A program made the position numbers and the translations under genes. This document shows, in pieces, positions 36,033 through 48,198 of a DNA stretch of 64,000 nucleotides. Position 1 is the first letter of the stretch. Each line of letters opens with the position of its first letter. Source of the stretch: Floccularia luteovirens (lineage: Eukaryota > Basidiomycota > Agaricomycetes > Agaricales > Squamanitaceae); contig VSJF01000012.1 in the NCBI GenBank assembly GCA_009739215.1, positions 1,171,001 through 1,235,000 of the forward strand. The letters run 5' to 3'. Under the pieces are notes generated by a model, which saw only the letters and a list, made by a program, of their open reading frames with translations, made no database searches and was not told the DNA's origin.

Positions 36033-37959
36033 ATGTCATTCACCTCCGTATTACTCGTTGATTCTGAATATATCAGTACTCTCCCACTGCGCGGCGTGTA
36101 CTGGATAGGATTGGTCCTGGTGATTGGAGCATATGTCATCTATGTCCAATCCCTCCGCTTCCGTCGACTCAACGACCTATATCAACTGTACGGGAGTAAA
36201 TTACAAAGGTGGGATGTTAACATTGGAAGATGCCGAAGATATAGTGTACAAAACACGTAGCTTGGATCTTCCGAGTATCACTGGGATAGCTGGTGATTGA
36301 TATGCATAGAACTTTGGAATAGTAAGCTCCAAGTTCCTAGTATACCCCTTAAGCAGCGCTCAGATATTGATGTTATCATTGTAAACAGCCTTCTGTATCT
36401 AAGTTGTTAGTGGCAAACGGGGCTCGTTTGATAAATGAGTCTTTTTTAGATGCTACCAACAGCAGTTTCAAGATAATGCGACTGTTGAAATGCGAGTTAT
36501 AGATGTGAGTCGTTATACCACACACGTTCCCTCATACTAAAATTGATACGTCGTGGAACAGACTTTCTTGTTAGTCAGTACGTTCGCTTCTACATGTCCT
36601 GGTATCCTGAGTCGAAGCTGAGATATAATAGCTAACTTCTTGACATCCCCTTTATCCGGGTTCGCAATGGACCCATGTCTGCTCGGAACTAGCGGAAAGG
36701 CTGAACAAGACCCAAGGGGAGCTATTGCTCTGGCGCGTGTTAATTGGATGCATTCGCATTACAAGATCGTTCGTAACCTTACATTCCTATTTTAAATAAT
36801 ATCCTCAGCGTATCTTCCAGAGCAATGAAGACTATCTTCACAGCCTTGGTTGTCTGTGTCTAGGATCACAGGTGCGCAAATTCAGATGTAAATCCACTGT
36901 TCGTACCTTATTTCATTGTTCGGTATGCTTTTAGAGGATGGCAAAAAAATATAGTTGGCGAGAATACTCACCTCTGGAAATCTACACGAATTTCATATTC
37001 TGGACTGAGATCGGTAGAAGAATGGGTATCAAGGATATTCCTGGAAGTCCTGAAGAATTTGAGATGTGGTTAGATGTACGTGTCAGCCGATATTGTTAAT
37101 CCTCACTGTTTCCTTGCCGTCTTGTTACATTGACATTTTTTTGCGTGGCATGTTGGCCAGAATGTTGGATTGATATTTCATTCCTTTCTGTGAAACATCA
37201 TAGCAATATGAAGCCAATAAGATGGTTCCAACGATGACAAACAAGAAAATCTCAGATTCATTCCTTGACCAACAAGTCGAAGGGTATACTGAATGGTTCG
37301 GAATCAAGGGACTCGTCAGAGGGATGTATGTTTGCATGATTGATGAACGTCTTCGAAATGCTATGATGTCTGTATTTCATTCTTCATTTTCTGCTCACTG
37401 ACCCAACATTCCTCACTAGGCTCCCAGTTCAACCATGGTACATTCACCTATACGTCCAATTCAGATTACGATCTGCTAAATTCGTTCAACGTTGGTTTAT
37501 GCTGCCACGATCAGATGATAACCCAAGGTGTATTGTTTCAAGATGGTTGCCCAACCCACATGCTGCGAGTTCTACGACCACAAAGTCGGTTTTCAGCAGG
37601 TAAGAACTTTTTTTGTGGCATTTGGATTTATAACATTATGCGTTTTCGAAGGTTGTGGTCGAAACCTACCACAATGTATGTTCAAAACATAGACATTGAT
37701 CCAAATAACTTAAACACTACTTATCTTATTTTATTGATTGCTAAGAACGATCAGCGGATACCGTATAGAAGAGTTGGTGCGCATTTTGATCCACACATCT
37801 TCTTGTCTTTTGAATACTTATTATATGGCATACGTATAGGGTACACTTAAATACAAGGATGAGGGTCGCGAAGAAGTCATGAAAATGGCTTCCGAGATGA
37901 TTGGATGTCCAATTACTGGTCCGTGGTACATGGACGACCGCAAACAACCAACGAACTAA
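36033..37959 (+). pseudogene. mpaB-like copy 3, frame-disrupted
   Basis: It starts cleanly (MSFTSVLLVDSEYISTLPL, then the membrane anchor), but the frame breaks near 36203 (aaattacaaaggtggg where copy 1 has aaattcgaagatggg). It breaks again near 36285, where ATAGCTGGTGATTGA gives a stop. About 43 bp are inserted near 36422-36465. Downstream exons remain well conserved: DPRGAIALARVNWMHSHYKI, WREYSPLEIYTNFIFWTEIG, LPVQPWYIHLYVQFRLRSAK and the same final GRKQPTN-like end. The second half could only be made from an internal start, so I call it a pseudogene. Confidence 0.82.
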
Positions 37960-37999
37960 GCACAGCACCCCTTACTGAGTGAAGACATGATGATGACAA

Positions 38000-38200
38000 T
38001 GAATGTTTTGAATTTAATACATAAATGGCAAACGGAAGTCACTATGTACAATAGTTCCTAGATGCCCAAGATATGTCGTATCCTATTGCATAACCTCTCT
38101 AAGATCCATTCGGACTTGAATTCTGGCAGGGAGTTCCTTCATCTCTAAATGTCGTCTTCTAATATCAGAGCCAACACTCCCATTCCTCCCGCGATTTGCA
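38000..38200 (-). pseudogene. TOK channel 3'-end fragment, copy c
   Basis: It matches 33400-33540 (agttcctag, cctattgcataacctctc, gatccattcgga) and then, after a deletion, 33690-33730 (cttctaatatcagagccaaca...cattcctccc). It follows copy 3 just as the TOK 3' end follows copy 2. Confidence 0.75.
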
Positions 38201-39036
38201 CCATAAGGTGCCATTGAAGCTGTAAGAGAGGATTGGCAAATGGTTAGCGCATAGAAGGTAGAAAATGTGCAGATGTAGGCAGCTGCAGATCATAGGGACG
38301 ACAAGGCAGTGCGGTCGAAAGTGAACGCACTAATGATGCGGGCGACTGCTCATTATGACTTTTGTAAGTAAAGATGTGTCAGGTTGAGATTGAACCATTG
38401 AAGCGTTGTGAATGAAGGTAGTGAATGATAATGTAGCATCAAGATCACAATGTAACAACCATAAATAACGAAATTGGGAGAAGTCAGTAATTTTGCTCCG
38501 GAATTGGACGTAGAAGGCATAAACGCCAACCAGACGGTGGATAAAGCCCATGGATGACCTTTCGGGGTAGGATATGTGAAATCAATAAAAACTTGTCCAT
38601 CTGCAAAGTTGTTTTGGTCCTAGGACAGATTAGCGGTTGGATAGGCCTTCTATGCTAGCGACGATAACCCCCTATTCCATGGTAATGAGTTCCTTTTGGT
38701 TGCCAGGATTTTCATAAAACTCACATTCCGGGAAATACAGTCTGCTCGTGAAAGCCTATGAGCCTTTAGTTTACCTAATTATCAGAGCGTGCGGCTGCAG
38801 TTTTCATGGGCCGACCAGACCATTGGTATTGAGAACAACAGAGATAAAGCAGAAAGGTTCGGAAGCGAAAGAGAAGTTTGCGCACTGGATCCTTTTTTGC
38901 TGACTAATCACACACACCCTTCAAAATTATTGCGGCTAGTACCTCATACATTTCAACACTACTATCATCTTCCACCACAGTTTATACATATCCAATACAT
39001 AAGTTGTGGAACAGAGAAAATCAATTGGACCGTCCA
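38201..39036. other. Intergenic upstream of the HEAT gene
   Basis: No gene seen. Short frames here have no domain. It holds the promoter of the HEATR5-like gene. Confidence 0.4.
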
Positions 39037-42000
39037 ATGTCCAATGAAATAGAAGATATCGAGGAAGTACGGTTCATACAGCGATATCACAGCATTGGTT
39101 TTTGAACAATCTACAGTCAGAGATATCCGGTGAGAATGGCGAGGTCTACGTGTTCCAATGGTTAGCATCCACAGAGCGGAAGATCGAGGAGGTTCCGATA
39201 GTAAGTAATGTCAACCCATCCGGTTTCTACATCTGAATTTGAGACACATCCCTCCGTAGCCAGCTTTGAAATCAAAACAAAATGACCTAGAGAAATCGCT
39301 GATCAAGATTATATCTGCACCAGAACCATTCCCCTCACCTGGGCACGCTCTGAGGAACTTGGTGGGTCGATGTTTAATGAAACTCTACACTCGCGGCGAG
39401 ACTCGTACGATGTTTGATACACTGCAAGCCTTCATGAGAATAGTAGGAGATTTCAAAACAGCAGACAAGGATGTCAATAAAGTGTAAGCCCTGTCGTTTA
39501 CCTTCATATCTTCCTGCTCATTGCACTTCGCAGTGCTGCCTTTGGGTGTATGGGTGATTTAATGGGTGCTTACGGATCACAGGTATTCCATTCTGTGTGA
39601 ACCTGTGGAATTGCTATTTAATGACGGTATAGGTCATGTCTCTCATGGCAGAAACTGTAGTGGTAACGTTAAAAACAGCCAAGTCATCTAACGTGCGTCA
39701 TCACAGCACACACCTCTTGTGCATGTTTATCAGAAAACCTTGTTATCTCCATAGACCCCCCTGCTCAGGTATCAAGCGCTGGTTGCCCTACGCAAATCAA
39801 TATCAACAGCGAAGAAGGCTATCACAGATTCTGCCACAAAGGATATCCTGAAACAAATGAGAAATTCATTGACAGACAAATCATACCCAGTTCAGCGTGC
39901 AGCAGCTGAAGCAAGTAATTCATTATTTAACGTTTGTAATATGCCCTTATATCAACAATCTAGGTCCTGATAGCTATGTACTCCACAAGCGATGGTAGCT
40001 ATCCTACTACAAGTGAGATCGACGCAATAGTCACCACTTGTGTGAAAAGCCTTGACACCGCGGACCAAATCACACGGCACTCTCTTGCACAACTAGTTGG
40101 ACATGTTCTAGCATCGACTCAAATTGAACGCGCCGTACCGATCCCGGAGAGCGCCTCGAAAAACAAGAAAGATCAAGAATCTGCTGACGATGACATAGTA
40201 TCGCCAGCTCACGCAGCAGCAGAAGTGACAAAACCCATGTTTGCACCAACGGAAATGTTGTTACATCTCTCAAACCATTTCAACAAGCCTCACACCTCCC
40301 GGAGGACTCGTATTGGAATATTTGACTTCTATGCAGCATTGTTGACACGACTTGGGGCGACTTTTGTGGAAGCAAACTTTTCGCTGATTGTCTCCCACCT
40401 TTTGACTGAGATAGTATCTAATCCGAGGATAGCAGCATTGCGATATGATCAATTACAAGTGCGACACCTTGTTGGAATTCTACTAAGGGATTTGATTGGG
40501 GTACGAGTATTGAGCGAGCAGGGACAAATCAGTGCTATTCAAGAACTCGCTAATGCGTACTTGAAACGATGGCCTGCTATGATGCCAGGACAAGTTGCAC
40601 CATCCTCTTCAGTCCTTGTTATTGTGCTCCGGGAGGTTGCTGGGCTGTTGCAGCAATTAGGGAACGCCCCACCACCTGTGCAGGTTTGTTTATACTCTGT
40701 TGTTATTTTTCTGTCGACTCAAATTCTAACCTTGAACTTGGCGTTTGCAGGATGCTCTAAGTGATCCACTAATAACCTTACTTTCTCATCCGAGTCATAA
40801 AGTTAGAGTCACTGCTTCCTGGGCTCTCCGTTGCTTCTGCTTCTCCACACCCCTCCGTCTACCAAAATCAATTCTCATCATCACAGAAAAGCTCCAACGA
40901 GATTTATCAGCGATCTTAACCCCAGTAGGCTCAGCAGACTCTCCTCTACGCGCACTGGGTCACGCATACGGATTAGCAGCACTAGTATCGCTGATACCGG
41001 AGAGACCATTATACGTTTCTTATGATGTTAGCGCTAAAGTCCTCGACATGGCTACTCAAATATTGAAACGGGCTGGAGAACATGATCTCAAAGTCGCTGG
41101 TGTGGAGATTGAAGTAGCATGGACGCTTATTGCATCTCTCATGTCTCTTGGACCTAATTTTGTGCGTCCCCATCTTCCACAACTTCTTGTACTGTGGCGG
41201 AATGCTCTACCAAAACCGACGAGTAAAGATACTGCAAACAATGCTGGAAGGTCAATTGCGGAATGGATGTTCCTTTTACATGTCCGAGAAAGTGCATTGG
41301 GTGCCATTTTGTGTTTCTTACAACACAATGCTTCCACACTGGTCACCTTGGATGTTGCTCGACGTATTGCCTCGTTACTCGGTAACGCTCTTTCCTTTGC
41401 GAACAATTTTGTTGGGCAGCATGTAGAGGACCCTGCGGAGAGTCAGGTACCACAAATGCTGAAGAAAGGGTTGACTATTCGAGAGCGAGAAGCCCTTCTT
41501 CGACGACGCGTTTATCAATGTTTCAGTGCTCTTGGGTTCTCGAGTATAGCCGAGTCTACACAGACTACGCTCTTGCAATCTGCAGTCTCTTTATTTGCAA
41601 GCTCGGATGGCTATGCAGGGTCGTCAGTTCAAGCCGCCATCACCTCCTCTTCGGGGACATTCACTTCTGTGTGGCAGAGTAGTGATGGTTACGCATACGG
41701 TGTTACCTCGATACAAATTGTAGATTTCGGAGGGAATGACACCGAAGAACAGGGTGACCAAAATTTTCTCAACAGAGATAGTGTTGAGATGTCGATTGAT
41801 ACTTTGGTAGCGTGTGCTCAATGTATAGACGTGGGTCTTGCATACTAATATTCTTCCTCAGCTTCGCAAACCTATCTTAGGTGCTTGTGAACATGACACC
41901 CTTTCACTTTGTCAAGCAAATACATCCAAATCTGATTACCAGTTAGTCGAATCGCCACCTCCAGCAACCTCGCTCGTCGATACTGCTATCGAATTGTTTG

Positions 42001-45000
42001 CTCGTCTACTTCCTATACAAGACCTAACCTCAACAACACGAATTATCACTCATCTCCTCGAATCAGTGCGATCGAACAAGTTAGAGAAGAACGTGGGAAG
42101 AAAAGCTGCAGTCTTTATCAATGGGATCGTAGCTCTTGCCATGGCATTGAGAACTGCAACTACGATGAATTTCAGACATGCGAAAGATACTTTTGGTAGT
42201 TCACAAGTTACTTCTTTGTTGTCTTCCTTCCTAAAGGTGAAAGATCTTCGACTTTTTGGATCTTATTAATAACACTCAAACTATATACAGGATGCAATCA
42301 TAGACGGAGACCTCATCCTACGCTCTGCTGGTAGTGAATCTATCGGTCGTTTAGCAAGTCTTTCAGGCACAAATTACCTAACTAGCCAAATCAAAGACCT
42401 CGTCGATCAAGTCGTTAGTAACAGAGACCCATACGGTCGAGCAGGTTGTGCACTAGCATTTGGATCCATCTACAGTTTCGTTGGTGGACTGGCTGCTGGA
42501 CCTTTGCTGAAAACTACAGTGAATGTCTTGATGTCACTTAGCAATGATCCACATCCGGTCGTACACTTTTGGGCATTGAACGCGTTATCTCGGGTTATCA
42601 ATGCCGCTAGTCTTGCTTATGCACCATTTGTTTCGAGTACGCTGGGGATGTTGTTGAAGGTTTACCTGTTAGAATCACATGAGAGGGAAGGAGGTTCGCT
42701 GGGGAATGCGAACATCAGCGGGGACTGTCCGGCGTACCCGGTGGTTTGCCAAATCATCGATGCTGTAATCACCGTGCTCGGCCCAGACATGCAAGATTCA
42801 CCGAGGACGAGGACGTTAGTGTTGAACCTTGTACATGAGTTCTCTTTAGAAGAAGAAGCAGGAATATCCGTCGAAGCCATCAAATGTATCCAACATTTCC
42901 TAATGTTTGCCCCTGAACACGCCAACATACCCGACCTAGTAAACCGTCTACGAGACAACCTTTCATCTTCACGCCGGCCACTCAAACTAGCATCGATAAA
43001 TGCCCTCTACCAACTGGTCCAAAAAGATGCTTTAGCAATGTCTAAATTGGGCGGCGACCGACTTGTCGAAGATTTGTTTGGGATGTTGGATGACGACACG
43101 TCCGTTCAAGGAGGAGTTCGGAATGTTATCAGGAGTTGGTTGCAGCAGACTGTAATTTACAATCCTTCCGCTTGGATAGACCTCTGTCAAAGGATCATGT
43201 CAAGGACAACTGCCTCCCAACGAGTAGCGGATGCAGCGAATAGACAGAACCTTAGAGATGATGAAGGAGAGTCTCTCAACGTCGGAAATCAACAAGGGAA
43301 CGACCATCGGGGTGGAAATACCCATTTGTCAACATCGAGATGGAGGACTCAATTATTCTCTCTACAATGCTTACATGAAATATGCACGATCGTAGCAAAG
43401 AGTGGACGACAAGAACACCTGAATGCAATCGTTGCACGTACTTCTGGTATTCCCACTTCTGGTCTCCTCTTTACAAGAGTATCGGATTTGATCAAAATGG
43501 CATTCACGGCTTCCACTGCATACGTTACCGAAATTAGATTAGAAGGTTTGATCGTCCTGCGTGATGTCATACAGATATTTGCTTCTTCCCCAGACCCAGC
43601 ATATGAAGACGCTCTGTTACTCGAACAACATCAAGCACCGATTACATCCGCATTAACGCCTGCATTTTCCTCTGATTCGACACCCGAAATATTATCGTCA
43701 GCTGTACATGCCTGCGCACTTTTTGTAGGATGTGGTGTCGTGAAAGACGTCAACCGAATGGGCCGAATCCTAAAACTCTTAACGACAGCACTGGATCAAT
43801 CGCAAGATACTGGTATGCTCTCCCTCGGTGAAACTGGTGAATTAAGCCCAAACGCATCTGCCATGTTACGGATCTCGACGCTCTCAGCTTGGGCTCAACT
43901 CCAAGTTTCCAGTACGAATACCCAAAGGGAGTACCTTGTTAACGTCGTTAAGCCATACCGAGAGACACTTGCTTCGTTGTGGATTTCTTCGTTGAGGGAC
44001 TATGCGAGCATCAGGATCGATTCCGAAGTTTTGAATGATACAAATTCGTCTGCGGCGCTTGATTCAAGCTACTCGAGTCTTGGGAAGGAAGTTTTGTTGC
44101 CGGTATGTATTTTTCTTTCTTCTAAACATCCAGGATTCTGAGTTGATATTTTTGGGTTCGTAGTATTATACACAGTCGTGGCCGGTGATCTTGCAAGCTG
44201 TCGCTAGTCGCATGCAAGCAAATGATCCGTACATATTAGCGGCAATGGATGGTATTGAGCCAACTAATAAACTTGCACCCGCACCCACACCCACACCGCA
44301 AACGAAGAACAGAGAGGAGCCAACAGCGTTCTTCTTTATCTTGTTCGGCCTTATCTACGAAGCCCTATCAACATCCACCCCAACGACCACATCCCCCCAA
44401 CCCCTTTCCGCTTCTTCCACAACACTGACCTCAATAAGACAGGCATTAACCATCCCATCCCTCCAAGCACTCAAATCTCTTGTCAAACCCGAATATAGTG
44501 GGAAAGCATTGATGGAACAAACAGTTTTTGAAGAATTTGTCAGCCTGTGTTATAGGATGGCAATGACCGAGAGTCCAGATGTGTTGATACACCTTGTAGA
44601 TGTCCTTGTTGTGATGACCAAATTTACTCGCGAGAGGTATGTAAAAAAGTTCTTCCACTTCCCGTCTTCTTGTTTGACGTTTGTGAATCGAAGTAACCTT
44701 GATATGTTGGCCCCGAACTCACCTGGAACACATTGTTTGAGGGTATGTTCGCATATAATCAGACATAGCATGGTACCTTCGTCCTCCGCTTCAAGGAACG
44801 GTTCATCTCGTGAGTTTTCTATCAACGCCTTAAGGGACTTGCCTATGAATCATGTAATAATTTCAAGCGTCCGAAAGAGTAGCGTTGATCAGCTCTGCCT
44901 TCTCTGCGTTCACATCCGTCGGGTCTCTTATCAATACGTCACAACGAGAAGATATACGTGGAGTGGCTGTACTTCTTTACACAGGTTAGCATTTTTTTTG

Positions 45001-46009
45001 GACGCAACCCATTCGGCTTTGACTGACCACAACCAGAACTACTAAAAGAGGAAGCATCAGATATCGATCTAGTCGGGTCAACGCTTCCTGCTTTGAAGTC
45101 CATACTTGAGATGCCTATCACGCGTGATGCTGGATCTAAAAAGAGCTATGATGAACTTGTACACGCATTGTTGAGTTGTTGTCTTTTGAATATTGATGAG
45201 ATGAGGTGTGTTTCATTAATTTTCGATGTGACTAGTGTCATTTATTGGTTGTAGGGGGCGGCAAGGACAGATATCGACTAAGAAGATCAAGAATAACCTT
45301 TTAGCTTCTGTCTTAATACTGACAATCATACCACCTGACGTTAAAGTCGGTCGGGCGGTTGTCGAACATTGTTGTTTCATCATTTCGCAAAAACTGTTAG
45401 CGCTAGATGAAGTGAGTCCCTTTTCAGTGCTATATACTCGCATTATAATTGATGGCTTTGACCTAGGTATCTCTAACGGCGGCACATTGTACCAAAACGT
45501 TAATATCGACCTCGGTAACTGGAAACGCTCTTCTGCGCCAATGCACGCGATTACTGCTCCCAGGATTGATTGAATATATTATCAAACTCTCTCCACTCGT
45601 ACACGAAAACAAGATTAACGAAATACATGTACTAGGTATTGCAGAAGTATGGAAAGGGATGAATGTATTGTTTGGGAGTGTTAAAGAGGATGAATACAAA
45701 GCAAGGTTGTTGGGTGTTTACCTACCAACGCTTTCGCTTCTCCTTTCTACGGCAGCGACGGAGCCAGGGAAATCCGATAGAGAAGCTCTATCAGGGAAGA
45801 TAAGCCAGCAGACTGTTGCACAGCTATTGACATATGCTAGCAGTGCACCTGGAGCGTTCAAAGAAGCTACGAACAAGTTGCAAGAAAACGTTAGGGAGAT
45901 TATGGAGCAATCGATTAAGAAAGCTGTTGTGAGTGGAGGATATGGGTCAGGTGGGGTTGGAAGTGGAAGTGAAAATGTGAAACCACAAATATCTCTGCGA
46001 TCGTTTTGA
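39037..46009 (+). CDS. HEATR5/Laa1-like HEAT-repeat protein, about 2058 aa
   Basis: Large HEAT-repeat scaffold. Family members (yeast Laa1, animal HEATR5A/B) bind the AP-1 clathrin adaptor and help its recruitment to the trans-Golgi and endosomes. I read 16 exons without any frame break: 39037-39066, 39117-39200, 39260-39483, 39534-39582, 39633-39718, 39769-39910, 39964-40683, 40751-41830, 41862-42236, 42291-44102, 44164-44636, 44694-44809, 44868-44984, 45037-45205, 45255-45411, 45467-46009. Family resemblances include GEVYVFQWLASTERKIEE near the N-terminus, VQRAAAEVLIAMYS, FVEANFSLIVSHLLTEIV, VRVTASWALRCFCFSTP and LLRQCTRLLLPGLIEYI near the C-terminus. Length equals the family's usual 2000 or so. 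The intron after 41830 would be only 31 nt; a 55-nt intron from 41807 also keeps frame. The sixth intron is GC-AG. Confidence 0.88.
39911..39963 (+). other. GC-AG intron in the HEATR5-like gene
   Basis: The frame (AAAE joined to VLIAMYS) is kept only if the intron begins GCAAGT at 39911 and ends CTAG at 39963 (53 nt). GCAAGT is the usual donor of the rare GC-AG class. The nearby GT at 39915 gives the wrong phase. Confidence 0.75.
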
Positions 46010-48198
46010 ATAAGAATTGAATAATATTTAATGTACAAATGGATATCATCACAGAGGCCATCCTCGTCGGAACATCATTAATGATCAAGCGATTCCGCCA
46101 GGAACCAAGTTGGCCGAACGCAGAGTTACTACGAACACAGGATTGTTCTCCCTAGTTTTTCTTATTACAGGTACTATTTATGGTTTGATCCACCTTAATA
46201 TTCTGTCTGAAGCTGGGTCTGTCGTGAGTAGATGCTGGAGATTAGGCGTGTTCCGAAGTGGTCATCGGAAACGATTGAGATGTTCGAGACTATGAAGGCG
46301 CCCTAAATCACATAAAAATAGGCCTCAGCCACGTGGAGACAGGCTATTTATAACATATAAAGCAGCTACAGCAAGCCTTGGTGCAACCTAGTGTAACTCA
46401 AAATGTTTACCGAGAGTTTTCACAATGTGTATTGAGTCCTACCAGTGACCTGTAGATTCATGCTCCATATTGTGATATTTTGCCAGTATCCCGCTGAATT
46501 CAAATTCAATATGAAGTTTAAACACTAGTCGTGCGGTACTCCTTGGCATCAAAAACGGTTGACGTGGAGTCTCGCCAACTCCGAGTAAACTCTGAGTCTG
46601 TGTCTGCTATTGTTGATCATGTGACCGACATGTTCGTTACAATTATACGCATCTTGACTTACAACATCATATTGCAGTCCCACTCCCGACCGAGACAGAA
46701 TGATAAGCGGCAATTGACAAGACATCAAGAGTTTTTGGATGCGTTATCGAACACTGAGAAGGGTTTGAAATACATTCCATCGCTAAGTTACCAAGTTCTG
46801 GCGGACAATGCACCATTTTATATTCTTGTTAAGGATGATGCCAGATACTTATACTGCCTTCTTTGCATATCATACGGCATGGTACGGCATACATGTCTCG
46901 AGATTAGTCACTTCCAGCGGCTACACGGCCAACAAGTTCTTGAAAGGTCGGTTTCATTCGGAGTGAATTTATTGCTTCTCAGTGTATCCAATCAGTTCGC
47001 TGTACTTGCGTTTATATTATTGCAATGGACCGATTCTCGGAATACATTTACTTATACTTTGGCTGCTGGTTACGATCTGATCCCAAATTTTTTGACGGTT
47101 TAGATGTCATACTTTTTGGAGCCCCAGGAATACCCAGCCCTACTTCAAATTCAGAAGATCTTGAATATTCTCGTAGGTACTTTCAAGCTGCTTCCGTTTT
47201 CCCAGCTGAGGGGTCTCCAAATCTTTAGAATTTGAGTACATTAATTGGAATTCTGGGCGCTTACCCACTCGTTGCTGTCCAAATATGAGACGTGACGTTT
47301 AGCGATCATTTGCCAGGAATGCTTCTGCACTAATGCCAAGCACTGGAAACAGCAGCCCTGGCCATTTTCACGATATCTTTGGCTAGATCTGGGGACTTAT
47401 TATATGATGTTACCGCACGGGAGACGTAATGCCTCCAGCCTTTCCTTCCTGCTTATTGGAACCATTGTGATTGATCCCTTACATAAGATCATTCTTATGA
47501 ACTTCAGTGACCTTGGAATTATTACCGTTATACATCTCTGGTTTAGGAAGGTGTGGAAGGACTAACCCTTGCATGTCATACTTAGTCGTATTACTCTTCG
47601 ATTGTCAGCTGTACTTCGAGTTTCGTGCCTAAGGCAGCAGTGTCACTCATTGGGTATCACCCAGGGGCCCGGTAACACCCGAAGCAAACACCTCCCCATC
47701 CTCTGAGTTGCATTCTACTATTCTCAAGTAAGGTCAAAACTGAAGAATGTGTCTGCAAAGCCAAGAATCATCGATGAAACAATAATCACTTCCCGGGGCG
47801 CCCATGAAAAGAGAAGCTATGCGGGAAATTCACCGCATTATTGATCACCAACTCCAAAATAGACAAATTCACATTAGCTTGTAAATAATACATACCATAT
47901 AAGCTTCAGCAGTTATTACTCATTAACACTTCGCTTCGGCTCCTTAAACCTTTAAATATCTCCAAGGCATTACCCTAAACTCACGACGAACCTCTAAATA
48001 ATCTTCCCGAATCAAGCTTCTTTCCTATGTTTTTCGCCCTTCGTTATGTGATGCGTGCTTGAGCTAAAGTTAGACAAATCTTATGTATAGCCTCATAATT
48101 TGAGTCACAACCTTCATGTACAGTCGTAATTATGTCATGCTGACGTATAAAGTAGTCACCCTTTTGCACTGAAATTCCAAACCACTCTCCCAGTAGAA
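46010..48198. other. Region with one unidentified open frame
   Basis: An open frame of 190 codons (46531-47103, plus) includes SRPRQNDKRQLTRHQEFLDA and GLKYIPSLSYQVLADNAPFY. I do not recognise the family. A short, similar piece (cccaccctcgaccgagaccagatgatacgcgac) lies at 50764, suggesting a dispersed or broken gene family. The flanks show no clear exons. Confidence 0.35.

Noticed and set aside
28275..37959. Cytochrome P450 identity for the tandem genes
   Set aside because: No Cys heme-ligand motif or EXXR pair; the DPRGAIALAR...HSHYKI block and overall layout fit the mpaB/rubber-oxygenase family.
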